Source of the DNA: Trichobilharzia szidati
Lineage: Eukaryota; Platyhelminthes; Trematoda; Strigeidida; Schistosomatidae
Length of the DNA: 64,000 bases
Reading direction: 5' to 3'
Assembly (NCBI GenBank): GCA_944472155.2
Contig: OX235279.1
Location: 49,945,564 to 50,009,563, forward strand
The notes under the pieces were generated by a model. It was not told the origin of the DNA and did not search any database. It worked only from the letters and a program-made list of their open reading frames with translations. Below are positions 11,777-23,608 of this stretch, in pieces. The position numbers were made by a program, and so were the translations under genes. Each line of letters begins with the position of its first letter. The stretch's first letter is position 1.

Positions 11777-12720
11777 TTGAATTAGTTGTGTTCTTTGAGC
11801 TGGTTGATTTAATTGAGAAGCTTTCGTCATCCGTCTAGACAACATGTTCAGCGCAGGTTTTAATATGGAATGAACTTATTTGAATTCTCCATGAATGATA
11901 TAATTGTATCTCCCGGCAACGATTGTCGTGACTAGTTGTTAATATACATCTGTACTGATCGTCTTTATTGGCCTGTCATGTGATTTGCTTCTTATTAGCT
12001 GGTAAATTTGGTCTGTCTGTTAGCTGCTGATTCACTCGAGTACTAGGCTTCTAGAAATTACCTGTTGTTTTCCCTACTTAAAATTTCTGTATTATCCCAG
12101 TCAAATTGGTGTCCGTAATTATGTATATGCATTGATATGAAGAAATAAATGTCATCCCTTTGCGTTTTGGATTCTGATTTGAAGGGGACGCCTACTTTGA
12201 CCGATGTAATGTTTATTGCAGTTCATGCAATTTATTTTGTAAATGCTGTTAATCTTATCTTCTTTTTCTGTTGGATCTTTTGGTTTGCACAATATCAAAT
12301 GAAGTGATTGGGCTGCTTTGTGTGCTTTATCTATTTCAAACGATCTTAATATTCTAGCTGTTATTCGATGGGATAATTTTTCCTGGGGTCTTTGATGTTT
12401 GCTTGTTGTTGGTGTTATGACTTGAGTTTAAACACTTTTTGATGAGACTGCGAGGGTATCCATTCTTTTTGAAGACGTTTAGTAGGTATTTCTCCTCCAT
12501 TCTCTTCAACACCAGAATAGTGCTACAGTGTGTTTGGCCTCTTTTAAACAATATCTTGACACAGTTTCTTTTGTAGGTAATTGGGTTATTACTATTATAG
12601 TTGAGTATTTAGTTTGTATATATATAAACAAACGAATATAACTGTAAGGTAGAATGCAATGATATGTATGATAAATATTCTTATCATTTGTAAGAGTCAT
12701 AGAGAATCCACTTCTCTCTC
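11777..12720 (-). mobile_element. Penelope-like element fragment with terminal repeat
   Basis: On the - strand, 12551-12400 encodes a linker block with EEKYLLNVFKKNGYPRSLI, typical of the region between reverse transcriptase and GIY-YIG endonuclease in Penelope-like elements. About 12330-12160 gives KINCMNCNKHYIGQ, the GIY-YIG core. Further on (12005-11777) is a non-coding block that recurs at 27327-27440 and 40203-40480 and probably represents the element's terminal repeat. Frames are broken. Confidence 0.65.
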
Positions 12721-13177
12721 TTTCATTTGCATACCCACTATCAACTTGTCGGTCTTCTTTGTTGATGTACTGGAAAAGAAATCATTATCAAAAACGCAAA
12801 TCATACTAGAATAGAATTACGAATAAACGTGATACAGTCTCATGTAACTTACATGGCGGAATACCTTGTAACCTAAATAAATGTGTGAATCTATGATATG
12901 ATGACCAGTCAATCTCTGTACAATATTTGGACCAAGAAAATAACCAGCTGCAGGAGAATACTGACAATAACATGACTACGGAAATTGATCCTCTGAAAGT
13001 ACATACCTTTATTGATATTGACATTCACTTGATTATTTAACACAGTTTTCTTCTCTCTACTGGTCATGGTAGCGCCATTCACTAATAGTTTTCGCGTGTG
13101 AGCGTAAGTCTTTATCCAACAAACTTAATAAAATCGCATGACAATAGAATAGGGGTCAACAATGAAAGAAAAAAGTT

Positions 13178-15060
13178 AATAATAATAATTTGCTTTATTC
13201 CAAAACAATACTTGTGATACAGAATGGAATTCTCTGCATTTTACTACAGTATTGCATCCAGTTAGTACACTAACAATAAATAAAATTCGACATAGATTAA
13301 AGATAATCTCAGTTAGTTTTGACAACGACATATTGGCATGTCGGTAGCAAAGCCAAAAGTGAACAGAATGTTTGAAGGTGTTAGAAAAGTAGATGCTAGC
13401 AAATTTACTGGCGTAAGCGGCAACAAAAAGGTCGAGATATACAGAGTGTGAAAGAACGAAGAAGAATGTTTTAAATAGAGTTTGTAAGGAAGAAAGAAAC
13501 AAAGCAACACATAACAGAAAAAAAGAGAGAGAAAAGGAAAAGAAAGAAAGAAAAACGTTGTACCTATAAATGATATGAGTTGGAAAGACGAGATCCAGTT
13601 GTTCTACTGACTATTTAATAAGTTATAGGTATCACGTCTGATGCTTTCTTTATCGCACAGAACACGAGCTAAGTAGGGTATGGTTGAGTTTTTGTACTTG
13701 CCAGTGCGAGCATATAGTTTTCTCTATAGGCTTCTGGTTCTGCCTGATGAGATACAAGGGGAGAGTTGTGAATGAAGAGAGTGGTGTGAGTTAGACAGAA
13801 TGGATTTAGCCCATTTTTCATATGAGTCCAAGTGCCTGTCGACCAGAATATTAACAAGCTGGTTAAGTGGCACGTTGCTTACCCTGCTGACAACCTTTAA
13901 CATCCTGCGTAATAAGGTATATTCTTTCTTCAGTGGCCCTAGAAAAACTAAGGGGGAACAATAGAGAATAATAGGCAGGATGCAAGAGTTAACGAATCGT
14001 AGAAGTAAGGGTTGGGTTGGGTTATGTCTTAACTGCTTGATGTAGAAGGTAAGACGGAATATTTTCTTAGAAATCGCTAAGATATGAGACGACCAGGAAA
14101 GATCAGCAGATAGAATGACGCCAAGATATTTAATTTCCGACTTGGTTTCTGTTTCAGTGCCATCTATGTTGCACACCTCGTGAGAGGCAACCAGTTTGTT
14201 TAGGTCGGATTTATGCCTAAAGGTGAAATTGACTGTTTGACACTTAGAGGGATTTAAGGTTAGATCGTTTTCCTTGGACCACTGGCTGTTTTCTGATAAA
14301 AAGCCATTTAAAATTTTTAGACAACACTTGACATTTTTAGAACATTTTTGATTTCAATTCACTTAAAAAACAATCTTTAATAATTTTGTAATTTATCCAC
14401 TTCAACTCTACCCCTTATAACATTTTAATTATCGCTATTCTTATCACATATATGTATATTGACTGAGCAATTATTTAGTGCCACTTAATGACCTTTTCTG
14501 TAATATAAATACGACTGTACAGCTTGAAAATGAAGTCGTTGAAAAGAAATTTCTTCCCTGAACAAAAACTGTGTTTTTACTTATGAATAAATGGGTATTT
14601 TTCGTGATTTAAAAAGCCCTTTTACTTTGGAGCAGTCACTTTGACATTTGACAGGCAAAGATACAGTCAGGCTGTCAGCATATTTAACAAAATTAATGTC
14701 ATTTGAAGATGGTAAGTTATGTAGAAAGAAAGAGAAGTGGAGAGAGTACAGCACCTTGGGGAACACCAGCTTCAGGAGGAGGATTTACCTTTGTATACAG
14801 TGTACTGCATTCTGTTTGAGAAGTAGGAATACAACCAGTTTTTGACCCAGGACTCAGTTTGTGTCATCGGAGGCTTATTTAGCAAGATACATCCAGGTAC
14901 AGAGTCGAAAGCAGAAATCAAGTCGAGTAACGTGCAGCGAAAGTATTTGCCACCTTTATCTAATGATGAGACGATACTGTTGTGTAAGACAGCTGCAGCG
15001 TCTAAAGTGCTCCTACCCTGTCTATATGTTCGATGTAATCTTTGCGAAGCATAGTTATCC
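13178..15060 (-). mobile_element. CR1-like LINE, RT part and 3' UTR
   Basis: Reading the - strand: 14766-14581 encodes an RT block with SFFLHNLPSSNDINFVKYADS, where the catalytic YADD has become YADS. 14290-13670 then encodes LTLNPSKCQTVNFTFRHKSD, EIKYLGVILSADLSWSSH, FVNSCILPIILYCSPLVF and LLRRMLKVVSRVSNVPLNQL, the thumb and C-terminal region of CR1/Jockey-type elements. About 250 bases of unrelated AT-rich DNA (14335-14580) interrupt it. The 3' UTR runs to an AATAATAATT tail at about 13185. Dead by stops and the damaged active site. Schistosome SR1 is a known CR1-type element; exact family not assigned. Confidence 0.8.
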
Positions 15061-15484
15061 TTTTGTAACTAAAAATTCGTTGTACTGTTAAATTAATTTA
15101 GGTACCAGTATAATCGCTAGTTAGTTATTTAGTCCTTATACAATTCCTTCTATGTAAGTAAATTCCTTAATTTCTCCGCTGAAGTATATGTGTTATTTTA
15201 ATCTTATCAGTAGACAATAGACTATAACTTCCCCAAGGTTGCACTTTTTGCGGATGATTCTGTAACCAAGATCTGAGGGTTGCTGTGAAAAAATGTGTGA
15301 AAGTGATGCATCCCTATTACTACATCAGAAGTCATAGAGTAAGACAAAATGCAATGATTCACTGCATACCTGACGTTCAATGCGATATCACACATATCTT
15401 ACCAGCTCCATAGTTGGCACGATTTGTCGAAAAAAGATTCGCTTTTTATTTTATCAAGGATTTTACTCAACAGCGATTCACCAG

Positions 15485-16262
15485 TTATAATAATAGCTTT
15501 ATTCCAAATAGTACTTCTGATACAAATATGGAATTTTTAGCATGTAAACAATGTCACATCTGATTTTCTCACTACATGATACAGGGATAATAATTAAATA
15601 AGGCATTTACACTGATAATAATGTGCAATAAGAATTATGAATATAAAATTAGATTTGGGTGAAAATACTAACAGCACTATAATAATGAAAGGAAGAACAA
15701 AAAATGCCGTTTACTTAGAGTTCCACAGCAAGTTAGTAGTGCCATGTCTAACACACTTTTCTCACCACATAAATTGTGTGCTAAATTAGGCATTCAAGAG
15801 TTTTTATTCTTAGTCGTCCGAACATAAAGTCTTCCATAGTTGTTGTTTCTAGTTCTACTTGATGAGATTCAAGGAGAGAGTTGTGTATAGAGGGGGTACT
15901 CAGGGTCCCACAAGATAATATTCGCTAATTTCTTGTATTAACAATTTGGTTTAGCGACACTCCACTCTCCCTACTGACAGCTTTTGGTGCCCTTCGCAGT
16001 GTAACAAAGTCTTTCTCAAGTAGCCCAGGAAAGGTTAAGGGGGGAGCAATAGAGAAGAATAGGTTGCATACAAGAGTTAACAAAGAAAGTAAAGGCTGTG
16101 TGATAATAGATTGTCTTAACCTCCATACGTAGAACATCAAACGAAAAATCTTTCTCGAGACTAACATGATGTGGGAAGACCAGAAAACACCGAAGGAAAT
16201 ACATAATCCAAGGTATTTAACATTAGACTTAATGTTAACTCCCGTGTCATCTATGATAGTAG
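15485..16262 (-). mobile_element. CR1-like LINE fragment (second copy)
   Basis: Same family and orientation as the copy at 13.2-15.1 kb. The RT C-terminal part is at 16204-15925 (VKYLGL, EKDFSFDVL, FVNSCMQPILLYCSP, GVSLNQIVN); the 3' UTR continues to a TTATAATAATAGC tail at about 15485. It is cut at 16262, where an oppositely oriented RTE-A piece begins. Confidence 0.75.
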
Positions 16263-16737
16263 AATCAGTCAGTGCTACTTACTCTAGGGATCAGAGGCTT
16301 GGCACCGTGTCACGAAGGGCACTTCCAACAAACTACAGACCTTCATCAACAGTTGTCTTCGGTCAATACTACTCAAGATCAGATGGCCAGTCAGAAAAGC
16401 TGAACAACAGCGATCTCTGAGAGCGAACCAACCTATCAGGAACCGATTGTGCAAGAAATATGCAGGAAGAAATGCAGTTGGATAGGCCATGCTCTGAGAA
16501 AACCATCAAGTGACATCACACACCAGGCCAGCGCTCGAGTGGAACCGGAATGGGAATTGGCGAGTTGGTCGTCAGTTCGAGAGTCACATGGAGGAGGTGA
16601 TGTGAAGAGGAGATGAAAGCATGTGGGTAGACGTGGAGCCAGGTGAAAACGTTTGCAGGGAACCGAACGCAATGGATATGTGTGGCTGAATCCCTATGTT
16701 CCTCTAGGAATTAAACGAAACAATAATAATAGAAGCA
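16263..16737 (+). mobile_element. RTE-A LINE 3' end, inverted relative to its neighbour
   Basis: Closely similar to 7425-7870 (shared runs such as AACTACAGACCTTCATCAAC and CAGTCAGAAAAGCTGAACAA). It starts inside the NVKSVLLY motif and ends with CTCTAGGAATTAAACGAA and AAT repeats at about 16735. It abuts the - strand RTE-A body that lacks just this 3' part. Confidence 0.85.
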
Positions 16738-19480
16738 CTATCTGACTTGACATTGGTGTTGAAAATCCGAATCTTATCCTTCATGCTGGCTGAGTGAAGC
16801 AGATTTCCAAACTGGTTTCAGGTTGATGAAGGCGTATCTTGAGTTTCTGATTCCAGCTGGATGGCTTTGACATCTTCATCCGTACTAACTGCTTGTAGTT
16901 GAAACAATGCTTCCTAGATAAGTGAAGGAGGTAACCTCTGTAAAATCTATCCCGCTGGTGGTGACCGGCGCTGATTGTTGTTGTTACTGTTGTTTGGTTA
17001 TCTTCGTCTTATCTATGTTCACCTGCAGTACTGTCTTTGTTGCCACCCCCTTTAGACAGTTTGTTGCTTTTCGCCTGTAAGTCTTCGAGTTTGTGTGACA
17101 TTAGACATATATCATCTGCGAAATCCAGATCTTCTAGAGTCTTCTTATCGGTGGTCCAGCGTACTGCTGACTCTGCTCTCAACACAGTCTTCCGCATAAT
17201 CCAGTCCACCACAATTAAGAATATCATCGTGGGTGACGATAAACCTAGCTGAGTTTCCCGTTGTGGATCACCTGACATGTGCCACTGTCGAATGAAGTCG
17301 ATAAAGACTTGAGGTACGCCATAGTGTTGAAGTAATTTCCAAATTACCTCTCCATCAACGCTGTCTGTTGAATGATTTTTCGAAGTCGATGAAGTTGAAG
17401 TAGGGAGAGGTTTGACTGACATTCTATGCTTCGTCCGATGACGATGCGTAGAGTTGTAATTTGATCAGCATATGTCTTGCTATTCCTGAATACATCTTGT
17501 TCCAGAGGAGGAATCCTGCATCCAGCGCACCTTCTATTCTCTCCAGGATGATGCGACTCAGTATTTTATTTATGTCGACAAGTTCTTGCAGAGGCCTAGG
17601 TCCCCATTTTTGGCGGCTTGACGAGGTAGCCTTTCTTCCCATCAGTAGGTACCTACCCTTCCTTTCAAACCTTTTGTAATAATACCGTGAGAACATCTAC
17701 CGCAGCCTCTGGGTCCGTTTTCAGTGCTTCGAGAGGAATTCCGGCCGGTCCTGCTGGCTTCCCGACTGGACTTCAGTAGCTTGATCGCATTTAGGATTTC
17801 TGATTTCGTTGGAGGATTGGTGTCCACTGACAGGCAGTTCTGTTGGTGGTGTGTTTCTGAGAGATTTGCAGGTGATGGTCGATTCAAGAATCATTTCAAG
17901 TGATCAGTTCATTGTTTTACTTGTTTCTCCTCCTTGGTAATCAGGTTCTCTCGAACATCTTTTATTGGTTTCATCATTTGGGTTGACCGCTTCCCAAATA
18001 GAGACCTAGTTATATGATATTATGTCCTGAGGTCTGTTTTACCTGTGGCCTGTTCTACTCCAGTTGCCATTGTGTCGTAGAATTCTTTTTTGTATCTCCC
18101 AGCGCTCTTCTTCACTTCTTTATTCAGTGCAGTGTACATTAAACTCATCTTCTCCTTCTGTTATGCATCTTTGCATTGAGTCTTCTCTTTCACCATCCCT
18201 CTCTCCTCGATTAGCTTCCAGGTATCCGTTGAGAGCCATTCCTTGCCTTGTCTCTTCCTTCTTCACAGAACGGTTGTACACGTTTCCTTGAATATTGCCT
18301 TCAGAGAGTTCCAATGTTCTTCTATGCAGGTGACCTCAGTTATGCCACGAAGTGTGTCCGACTTTGCTCTGATATCTGTAATTGAGGCATCCCTTGTAGT
18401 TTTGTCCTTCAGATTCTGAATGTTGAACTTGCATTGTAGTCTGCCCCCATTTGTTTTCATGGATTTCAGCTTCACCTTGATGGTTCCTTGAACTAGGGGA
18501 TGATCTGAGCCCACATCTGCTCCCTTCTCGACCTTGTGTCCAGCACACTGGCTGCGTCTCCACTTCCTTGATCAGTATTGATATGAAATCTATTTGGTTT
18601 GTGGTATGTCCGTCAGGCGAAATCCACGTTGCTTTGTATATATCCTTGTGCTTGTACACGCTGTCTCCGTTCACCAAATAATTGAAAGCACAGAATTCTG
18701 CGAATAATTCTCCATTCTCATTCGTTTCTCGGAGAACCTCTCGGCTCATGATGGGTTCTCTTCCTGTATTATCTCATATTTTGGCTTTCATTCATATCGC
18801 CTATGAGGATTTTGCTGTCACCATTTGGGATATTATCCATTACTGTTTGTAGGTGTCTGTGAAAATCTTCCTTCTTCTCTTGTTCCGAGTTGTTTGTAGC
18901 ATTGTACGTAGTACTGGATAGTTGTAACCTTCCTTCCTTCTGAGTTGAATCTTAGCATCATGATCCTGGATGATGTTGGTTGTCACTGGACTGGAGCTTT
19001 GGCTGTCACTGTCGTCATCATCATAGCCACTCCCTCGGTGTGTTCGTGGTTGTCGTCTGGGTGGCCGGAATATATTACTGACTCTTCAGTTGATAATTTT
19101 GACAATCCACTTCCATTCCATCTGCTCTCGCAGATTTCCAGCACTTGTATACCATATCTTCGCATTTCTTTGGCTATCTGGGTAGCCTTCCCGGTTGGCT
19201 TTGTACACTGTACAGATATTTCACGTCCCCATTCGTGTTCTTGCTTTTATCGAGAAAAGACACATCGGCTGACTAACTTCCTGAGGGTGGCTCACACCAG
19301 CCCGCGTCATTTCGCCTTTCTGATTCGAGCGAAGAATAAGAATGTTGTTATTTGAAGTTTTTGTATTTTTAATATGTTATCTGTGCGTTGCAGTTTCTCT
19401 AGGGGTTTGATAGGTTTAGTGGTGTGGGGTTGCTAGCCCCCTGCTCAACCCTCTCTCTTTACCTGGGCTTGGGACCGGCT
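16738..19480 (-). mobile_element. RTE-A LINE, EN and RT, lacking 3' end
   Basis: The most complete family-A copy, on the - strand from about 19480 to 16738. It starts with a 5' UTR (GTTGAGCAGGGGGCTAGCAA), then an endonuclease (19165-18983 with ICESRWNGSGLSKL and DDNHEHTEGVAM; 18749-18336 with HKDIYKATWISPDG and NQIDF), a linker (17887-17640), RT segments (17696-17424 and 17422-17009 with DGEVIWKLLQHYGVP, and DLDFADDICLMSHKL including the catalytic FADD), and finally IFNTNVKS at about 16780. Many frameshifts and stops, so non-functional. The sequence ends just where the + strand piece at 16263-16737 takes over. Confidence 0.85.
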
Positions 19481-20002
19481 AGAAAACTAGCAAGCTAGTT
19501 AGCTAAGCGACGTTGGTAGGCATATTGATTGAATAGAACTAAATTGTAGGTTGAGTATATGACTTTTACAAATATAGTACCTGTCAGTAATTTTGCTTGG
19601 CTTTAGTTAGGTGTTGGTAGGTTATAGAAACTGGAATCTCCGCCAATTGATGAATGATAACAATGGTGTACCTTTCTTTTGCAAAACTGGTCTGTCTGGA
19701 TTCAACGTAGAACTTGACACCGAAGTGCAGCAGTTCGAGTTGCCACGTTCCAAATAGCACAAAGGTAGACAAGAAGATGAGTGAAGAGAATCAATAGAGT
19801 TTTGAAAAGTATAAGAGTGAAAGAGAATGAGTAATGGTAGAAAGGAATATGAAAAATTACAGAGACTGAATACATCTGCGCCATTGACAACGATTTTGAG
19901 CCATGTCACCTATTGTCTCAAACCATTGATTCTTAGAGACCCGAGGCCCCAACCCGGAAGTCTACATCTCCCTATCTGACTCAGTTTAACTGTTACGGAT
20001 TT

Positions 20003-20471
20003 AATTGTATGGAGGATTTCATCATGAACTGACATCAGTTAGAGAACCACTGGAAAACCTGGGAGTACTGGACAGCTGTTTCGTCCTAGTTTGGGACTCT
20101 TCATCAGTACGCACCCATCGGGATTCGAACCCAGGACCTTCTGGTTACAAGGCGAGCTCGTAGACCATTGAGTCACTGGGACCCGATCCAATGGTCCTTG
20201 AATTCTAACTTCTGCCAATTCACGACATAGCGCGACCATTTCGCAATGTCTTCTTAGATGAGTTACTGTCATCTCTTCAACCTGCTGTACCCTACTGGTC
20301 ACGGCTTCCCACTAGAACCCCAGGTTAACTGCCTGAATAGGGCCAGTCACTAGTGAGCATCAGATTAATTTTCAAGTATTGGTTTGGTAGGGATTTTGTT
20401 TAATTGTATGGAGGATTTCATCATGAGCTGACATCAATTAGAGAACCACTGGAAAACCTGGGAGTACTGGA
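20003..20471 (-). mobile_element. tRNA/hammerhead SINE (SINE-B) inserted in RTE-B
   Basis: Flanked by a perfect 10-bp duplication AAATCCGTAA (20472-20481 and 19993-20002, - strand sense). On the - strand it starts TCCAGTACTCCC, runs through a tRNA-like head (A-box-like 20176-20156; B-box GGTTCGAATCC 20131-20121), then a hammerhead fold (20110-20065), then repeats its own first ~68 bases and ends ATACAATT. Unit length from start to the predicted cleavage point (20071/20070) is 400 bases. The combination of tRNA promoter boxes and a hammerhead is the plan of schistosome Sm-alpha SINEs. Confidence 0.9.
20065..20110 (-). ncRNA. Hammerhead-ribozyme-like fold (C3 to A)
   Basis: Stem I GTACTG (20110-20105) pairs with CAGTAC (20070-20065). 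The core is ATGAAGA (20104-20098), stem II GTCC/GGAC with loop CAAACTA, then GAAA (20082-20079), stem III ACA/TGT with loop GC, cleavage triplet GTC and predicted cut between 20071 and 20070. Position 3 of the core is A; the family requires C (it pairs with G8), so activity is doubtful. Confidence 0.75.
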
Positions 20472-20473
20472 TT

Positions 20474-22140
20474 ACGGATTTCATGGATTGATGCCATGTT
20501 TTTGTCTGGCCGCCACTTACTCTTTTCCAACCTGCACCTATATCAGCTAGTAATGCTCGTCGGGGGACGCGATGGTTAGGCATGCGCACCACGTGACCTA
20601 GCCATCTCAATCTATGTAACTTTATAGCCTCGTCGATTGATTTTCCCTCTTTGCCCAACACTCTACGCCTAACGTCAACATTACTTACCTTATTATACCA
20701 CCTAACGTGAGAAAGATATCGAAGACATCTATGATCAAAAACAGTCAACCTTTTCATGTCTTCAACTCGTATTGGCCATGTTTCAGAGCCATAGAGAAGG
20801 ACGGAGCGAACTGCTGAGCAGTACACACGTCCTTTGGTTGATAGCCGGATGTCACGCCTACGCCAGAGATGGTGTAAGTTAGCCCGAGCTTTTTGGATCC
20901 GAGCTGAGATTTCATCACCAATGAATCCGTTGGTGCTGATACAACTTCCCAAATAGGTGAAGTGGTCAACATGTTCTATCACTTCACTCCCTATCACTAA
21001 GCTAGGAGTTGACGTAGTCCAGTCCTGTAGCAGCATCTTACATTTTACAGGGGCGAATCGCATGCCAAACATACGAAGATTGCTGCACAAGGTGTTCAGA
21101 AGACTCTGCTGGATTTTGTCAGCATCCTCCCCTAACAGGACAATGTCATCTGCATATTCTAAGTCCATAAGACTATTCCCTGGTAACAAGTCGATTCCTA
21201 AGTCGTTAACTTCAGTTAAGGATACTTCCATTAGCATATCTATGATGAAGTTAAACAGAAAAGGGGAAAGTGCACATCTTTGATGGACACCACTGGTTGT
21301 TATCAATTCAGATGACAATTCCCCATAAGCCCTTACACGGCTACGTGAGTTTGAGTAGAGTGCCTTGATTAGTGCAATGTACTTTCTTGGCACTCCCTTC
21401 ACAGTCAAACATTGCCATAGTACCTTTCGATCCACGGAGTCGAAGGTCGCCTTCAAGTCAATAAATATGGCAATTGTTGGACGCCTAAAAGTGTGTCTAT
21501 GTTCTAGGATCTGTCGGAGAGTGAAGATATGATCTATGCACCCTCTCCCTGACCTAAAGCCTGCTTGATTTTCCCTCGCTTGTTCCTCCCGAGTTCTGCT
21601 TAGTCTGTGCATGATTACTGAGTCTAGAATTTTACAAACTATGTTCGTTAGGCTGATCCCCTTATGATTATCACATGAGGACTTGTATCCCTTCTTGAAT
21701 ATTGGTATAATAAGTGACTTACCCCAATCTGATGGAACCGTCTCTGATTCCCAGACGTTACCTAGTACCTTAGTTAAACTATATACTAGTATGTCACCCC
21801 CATATTTAAACACCTCCGGAATAATTCCGCTGGGTCCTCGTTTCAAATTACAGATAGCTTTTGTGACCTCACTTACAGACGGCGAACCAGTGTCTATATC
21901 CCATTTGGATGTGTGCTGGATGGCGGGGAGGCTCAGTGTGGCTGTAGGCAAGTTAAATTGTTCCTCAGAATGTTCTTTCCAGCGTTCAAGGTGTCTATCC
22001 TGAGAGCTAACTAAGGAACCATTTTTCTCACAAATAGTCTCACTTATGATTTGCCTTCTCTTACCCGTTTCCCTGATGATTCTAAAGAGTTGCCTATCGC
22101 CGATGCTTTTTCCATCTCTTTCGCCTTTGTCGCCCATCAC
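20474..22140 (-). pseudogene. RTE-B reverse transcriptase reading frame
   Basis: An open frame of about 555 element codons without a stop. Landmarks by residue from the first ATG: RLFRIIRETG-like start (about 17-26), DWGKSLIIPIFKKG (138-151), NQAGFRSGRGCIDHI (191-205), FIDLKATFDSVDR (226-238), GVHQRCALSPFLFNFIID (284-301), EYADD (328-332, catalytic Asp pair) and the C-terminal [19 protein letters not shown] and [14 protein letters not shown]. The last 11 residues and the stop are not LINE sequence: the frame runs into the SINE inserted at 20471. The endonuclease sits in another frame, so the intact polyprotein no longer exists. The GVHQRCALSP block differs from the usual GVRQGCPLSP, which may itself impair activity. 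Confidence 0.8.
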
Positions 22141-23608
22141 TGTTCACGGTCCTTTTCGTAAGTTTCCTTTTGTGCATCTTTCGCTCCTCATTGAATTCGG
22201 AGCTCGCCGGAATAAGTCTTCTAGCATCTATCAGTTCGGATGAGGCAGTCGAAATCCAATGGTTTTTACTCACCTTTGGATTTACCTTATTCACAGCTTT
22301 TACAACTGTATCTATGGCTGACTGAATATTCTTCCAGGCTTCTTCAGGGTGAGCACAGCTGTCGAACTCAGATATGTGTTTAGTTAGCTCTTCCTCAAAT
22401 AAGGACTTATTTTGCGGATCGAGCTGGGGACGTGATGGGTTTACCGCCAGCTGTTTCCTACGTCCGTTCAGTCGTAAGCACACACGAGCGCGGACCAGTG
22501 CGTGATCGGTATCTACACACGTGTTCCAGAAGGAGCGGCAATCTCCTACAGACCCACGCCAACGATAGCTTATTGCTATGTGGTCTATTTGTGTCCAGCG
22601 TTGGTTTGATGATGGGGGTCGCCAGGTCAGACAGTGTCTCTCCTTGTGTTTGAAGTTAGTGCTTACAAGAAACAAATGATTATCTGAACAGAACTGTAGG
22701 AGACGGTCACCGTTGTCGGTTCGCTGGCACGGAATTCCGTATGTGCCACCGACATCCTTCTCAGATTGACACAATTTCCCTACTTGAGCATTAAAGTCTC
22801 CAGCTAGAACGACTATATCTGAGCGTTTAGCCTTTCGCAGCAAACTAGACAGCTTTTGGTAGAACTCATCCTTCGTTTCATCCGAACTGCAGTCAGTGGG
22901 GACGTAGGCGGAGATTACGAAAAGGCATCAGCGAGTAGTGCATTCTTTTCTCCTTTTTACTGATCCGTTCAGACGGACAGCACACATTCGGCTATCTACC
23001 GGGATCCAGTCAAGTAATGTCTTTTCTGCCCTAGTACTCAAAGCTATCCCAACACCAGCTAATCCTCGTGAACTAGCTGTGGCATCTCCTGACACCCTCA
23101 AGGTGAATTTTGCAGATTCATCCTGTTGGCCAGGTGGGGTTAGGTGAATAACCACACTTGGGTCTTGTATGCGTGTCTCCGAATCACAACATACATCAAT
23201 GGCTCGGGATGCCAGAGTCTTGGCTAGTGATACTTGTTGTCCTATTTGGCAAAGTGTCCTAACATTAAATGCTCCTATATGAAATTGGTGGCGTGGCTTT
23301 AGGAGAATATCGGTAGTGGTTTTTTGGCTTCCGTCGTTTTTAGTGGACACAGAGTGAAGAGCCAACAAGTAGAGGAGTTGCATCAGTAGAAGGAAGGCAA
23401 GATAATAGAGATAAAGATGAGTGAGGATTAGAGAAGTCTCGCACGCATTTCGGATTGTGAAGGCGATTGTTACTTCCCGGCTGCCCACACCGTGGAAGTT
23501 GGTTGCGTGACCGCAGAGTCCAGGGGACAACTGCTTGAGGCCGGTTACACGCGACCTGTTTTTGTTTGTTCTTTTTTGTTTGGTGTGTCTCAGTAGCATA
23601 TTTATCAC
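22094..23608 (-). pseudogene. RTE-B endonuclease frame with one premature stop
   Basis: Apurinic-endonuclease-type domain of the LINE. One frame covers 23608-22094 but is cut by TGA at 22930-22928, where a single change could account for the break. Conserved points: FNVRT, AGDFNAQVG and the QIDHIAI/D-H region. It loses frame with the RT near 22130. Upstream (23850-23610) is the 5' UTR, including a methionine-started alternative frame that has no known domain. Confidence 0.8.

Noticed and set aside
16263..19480. Twin-priming explanation for the inverted RTE-A halves
   Set aside because: Twin priming puts the simple-repeat tail at an outer edge and inverts the 5' part; here the tail is at the inner junction and both 3' ends meet.
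20098..20110. Canonical CTGATGA core register for SINE-B hammerheads
   Set aside because: It uses three bases that pair perfectly in stem I and leaves AGA unpaired before stem II; the ATGAAGA register fits all stems better, though the other is kept as a possibility in the findings.
20957..22243. Several + strand reading frames
   Set aside because: They lie antisense to the RTE-B reverse transcriptase and have no domain of their own.
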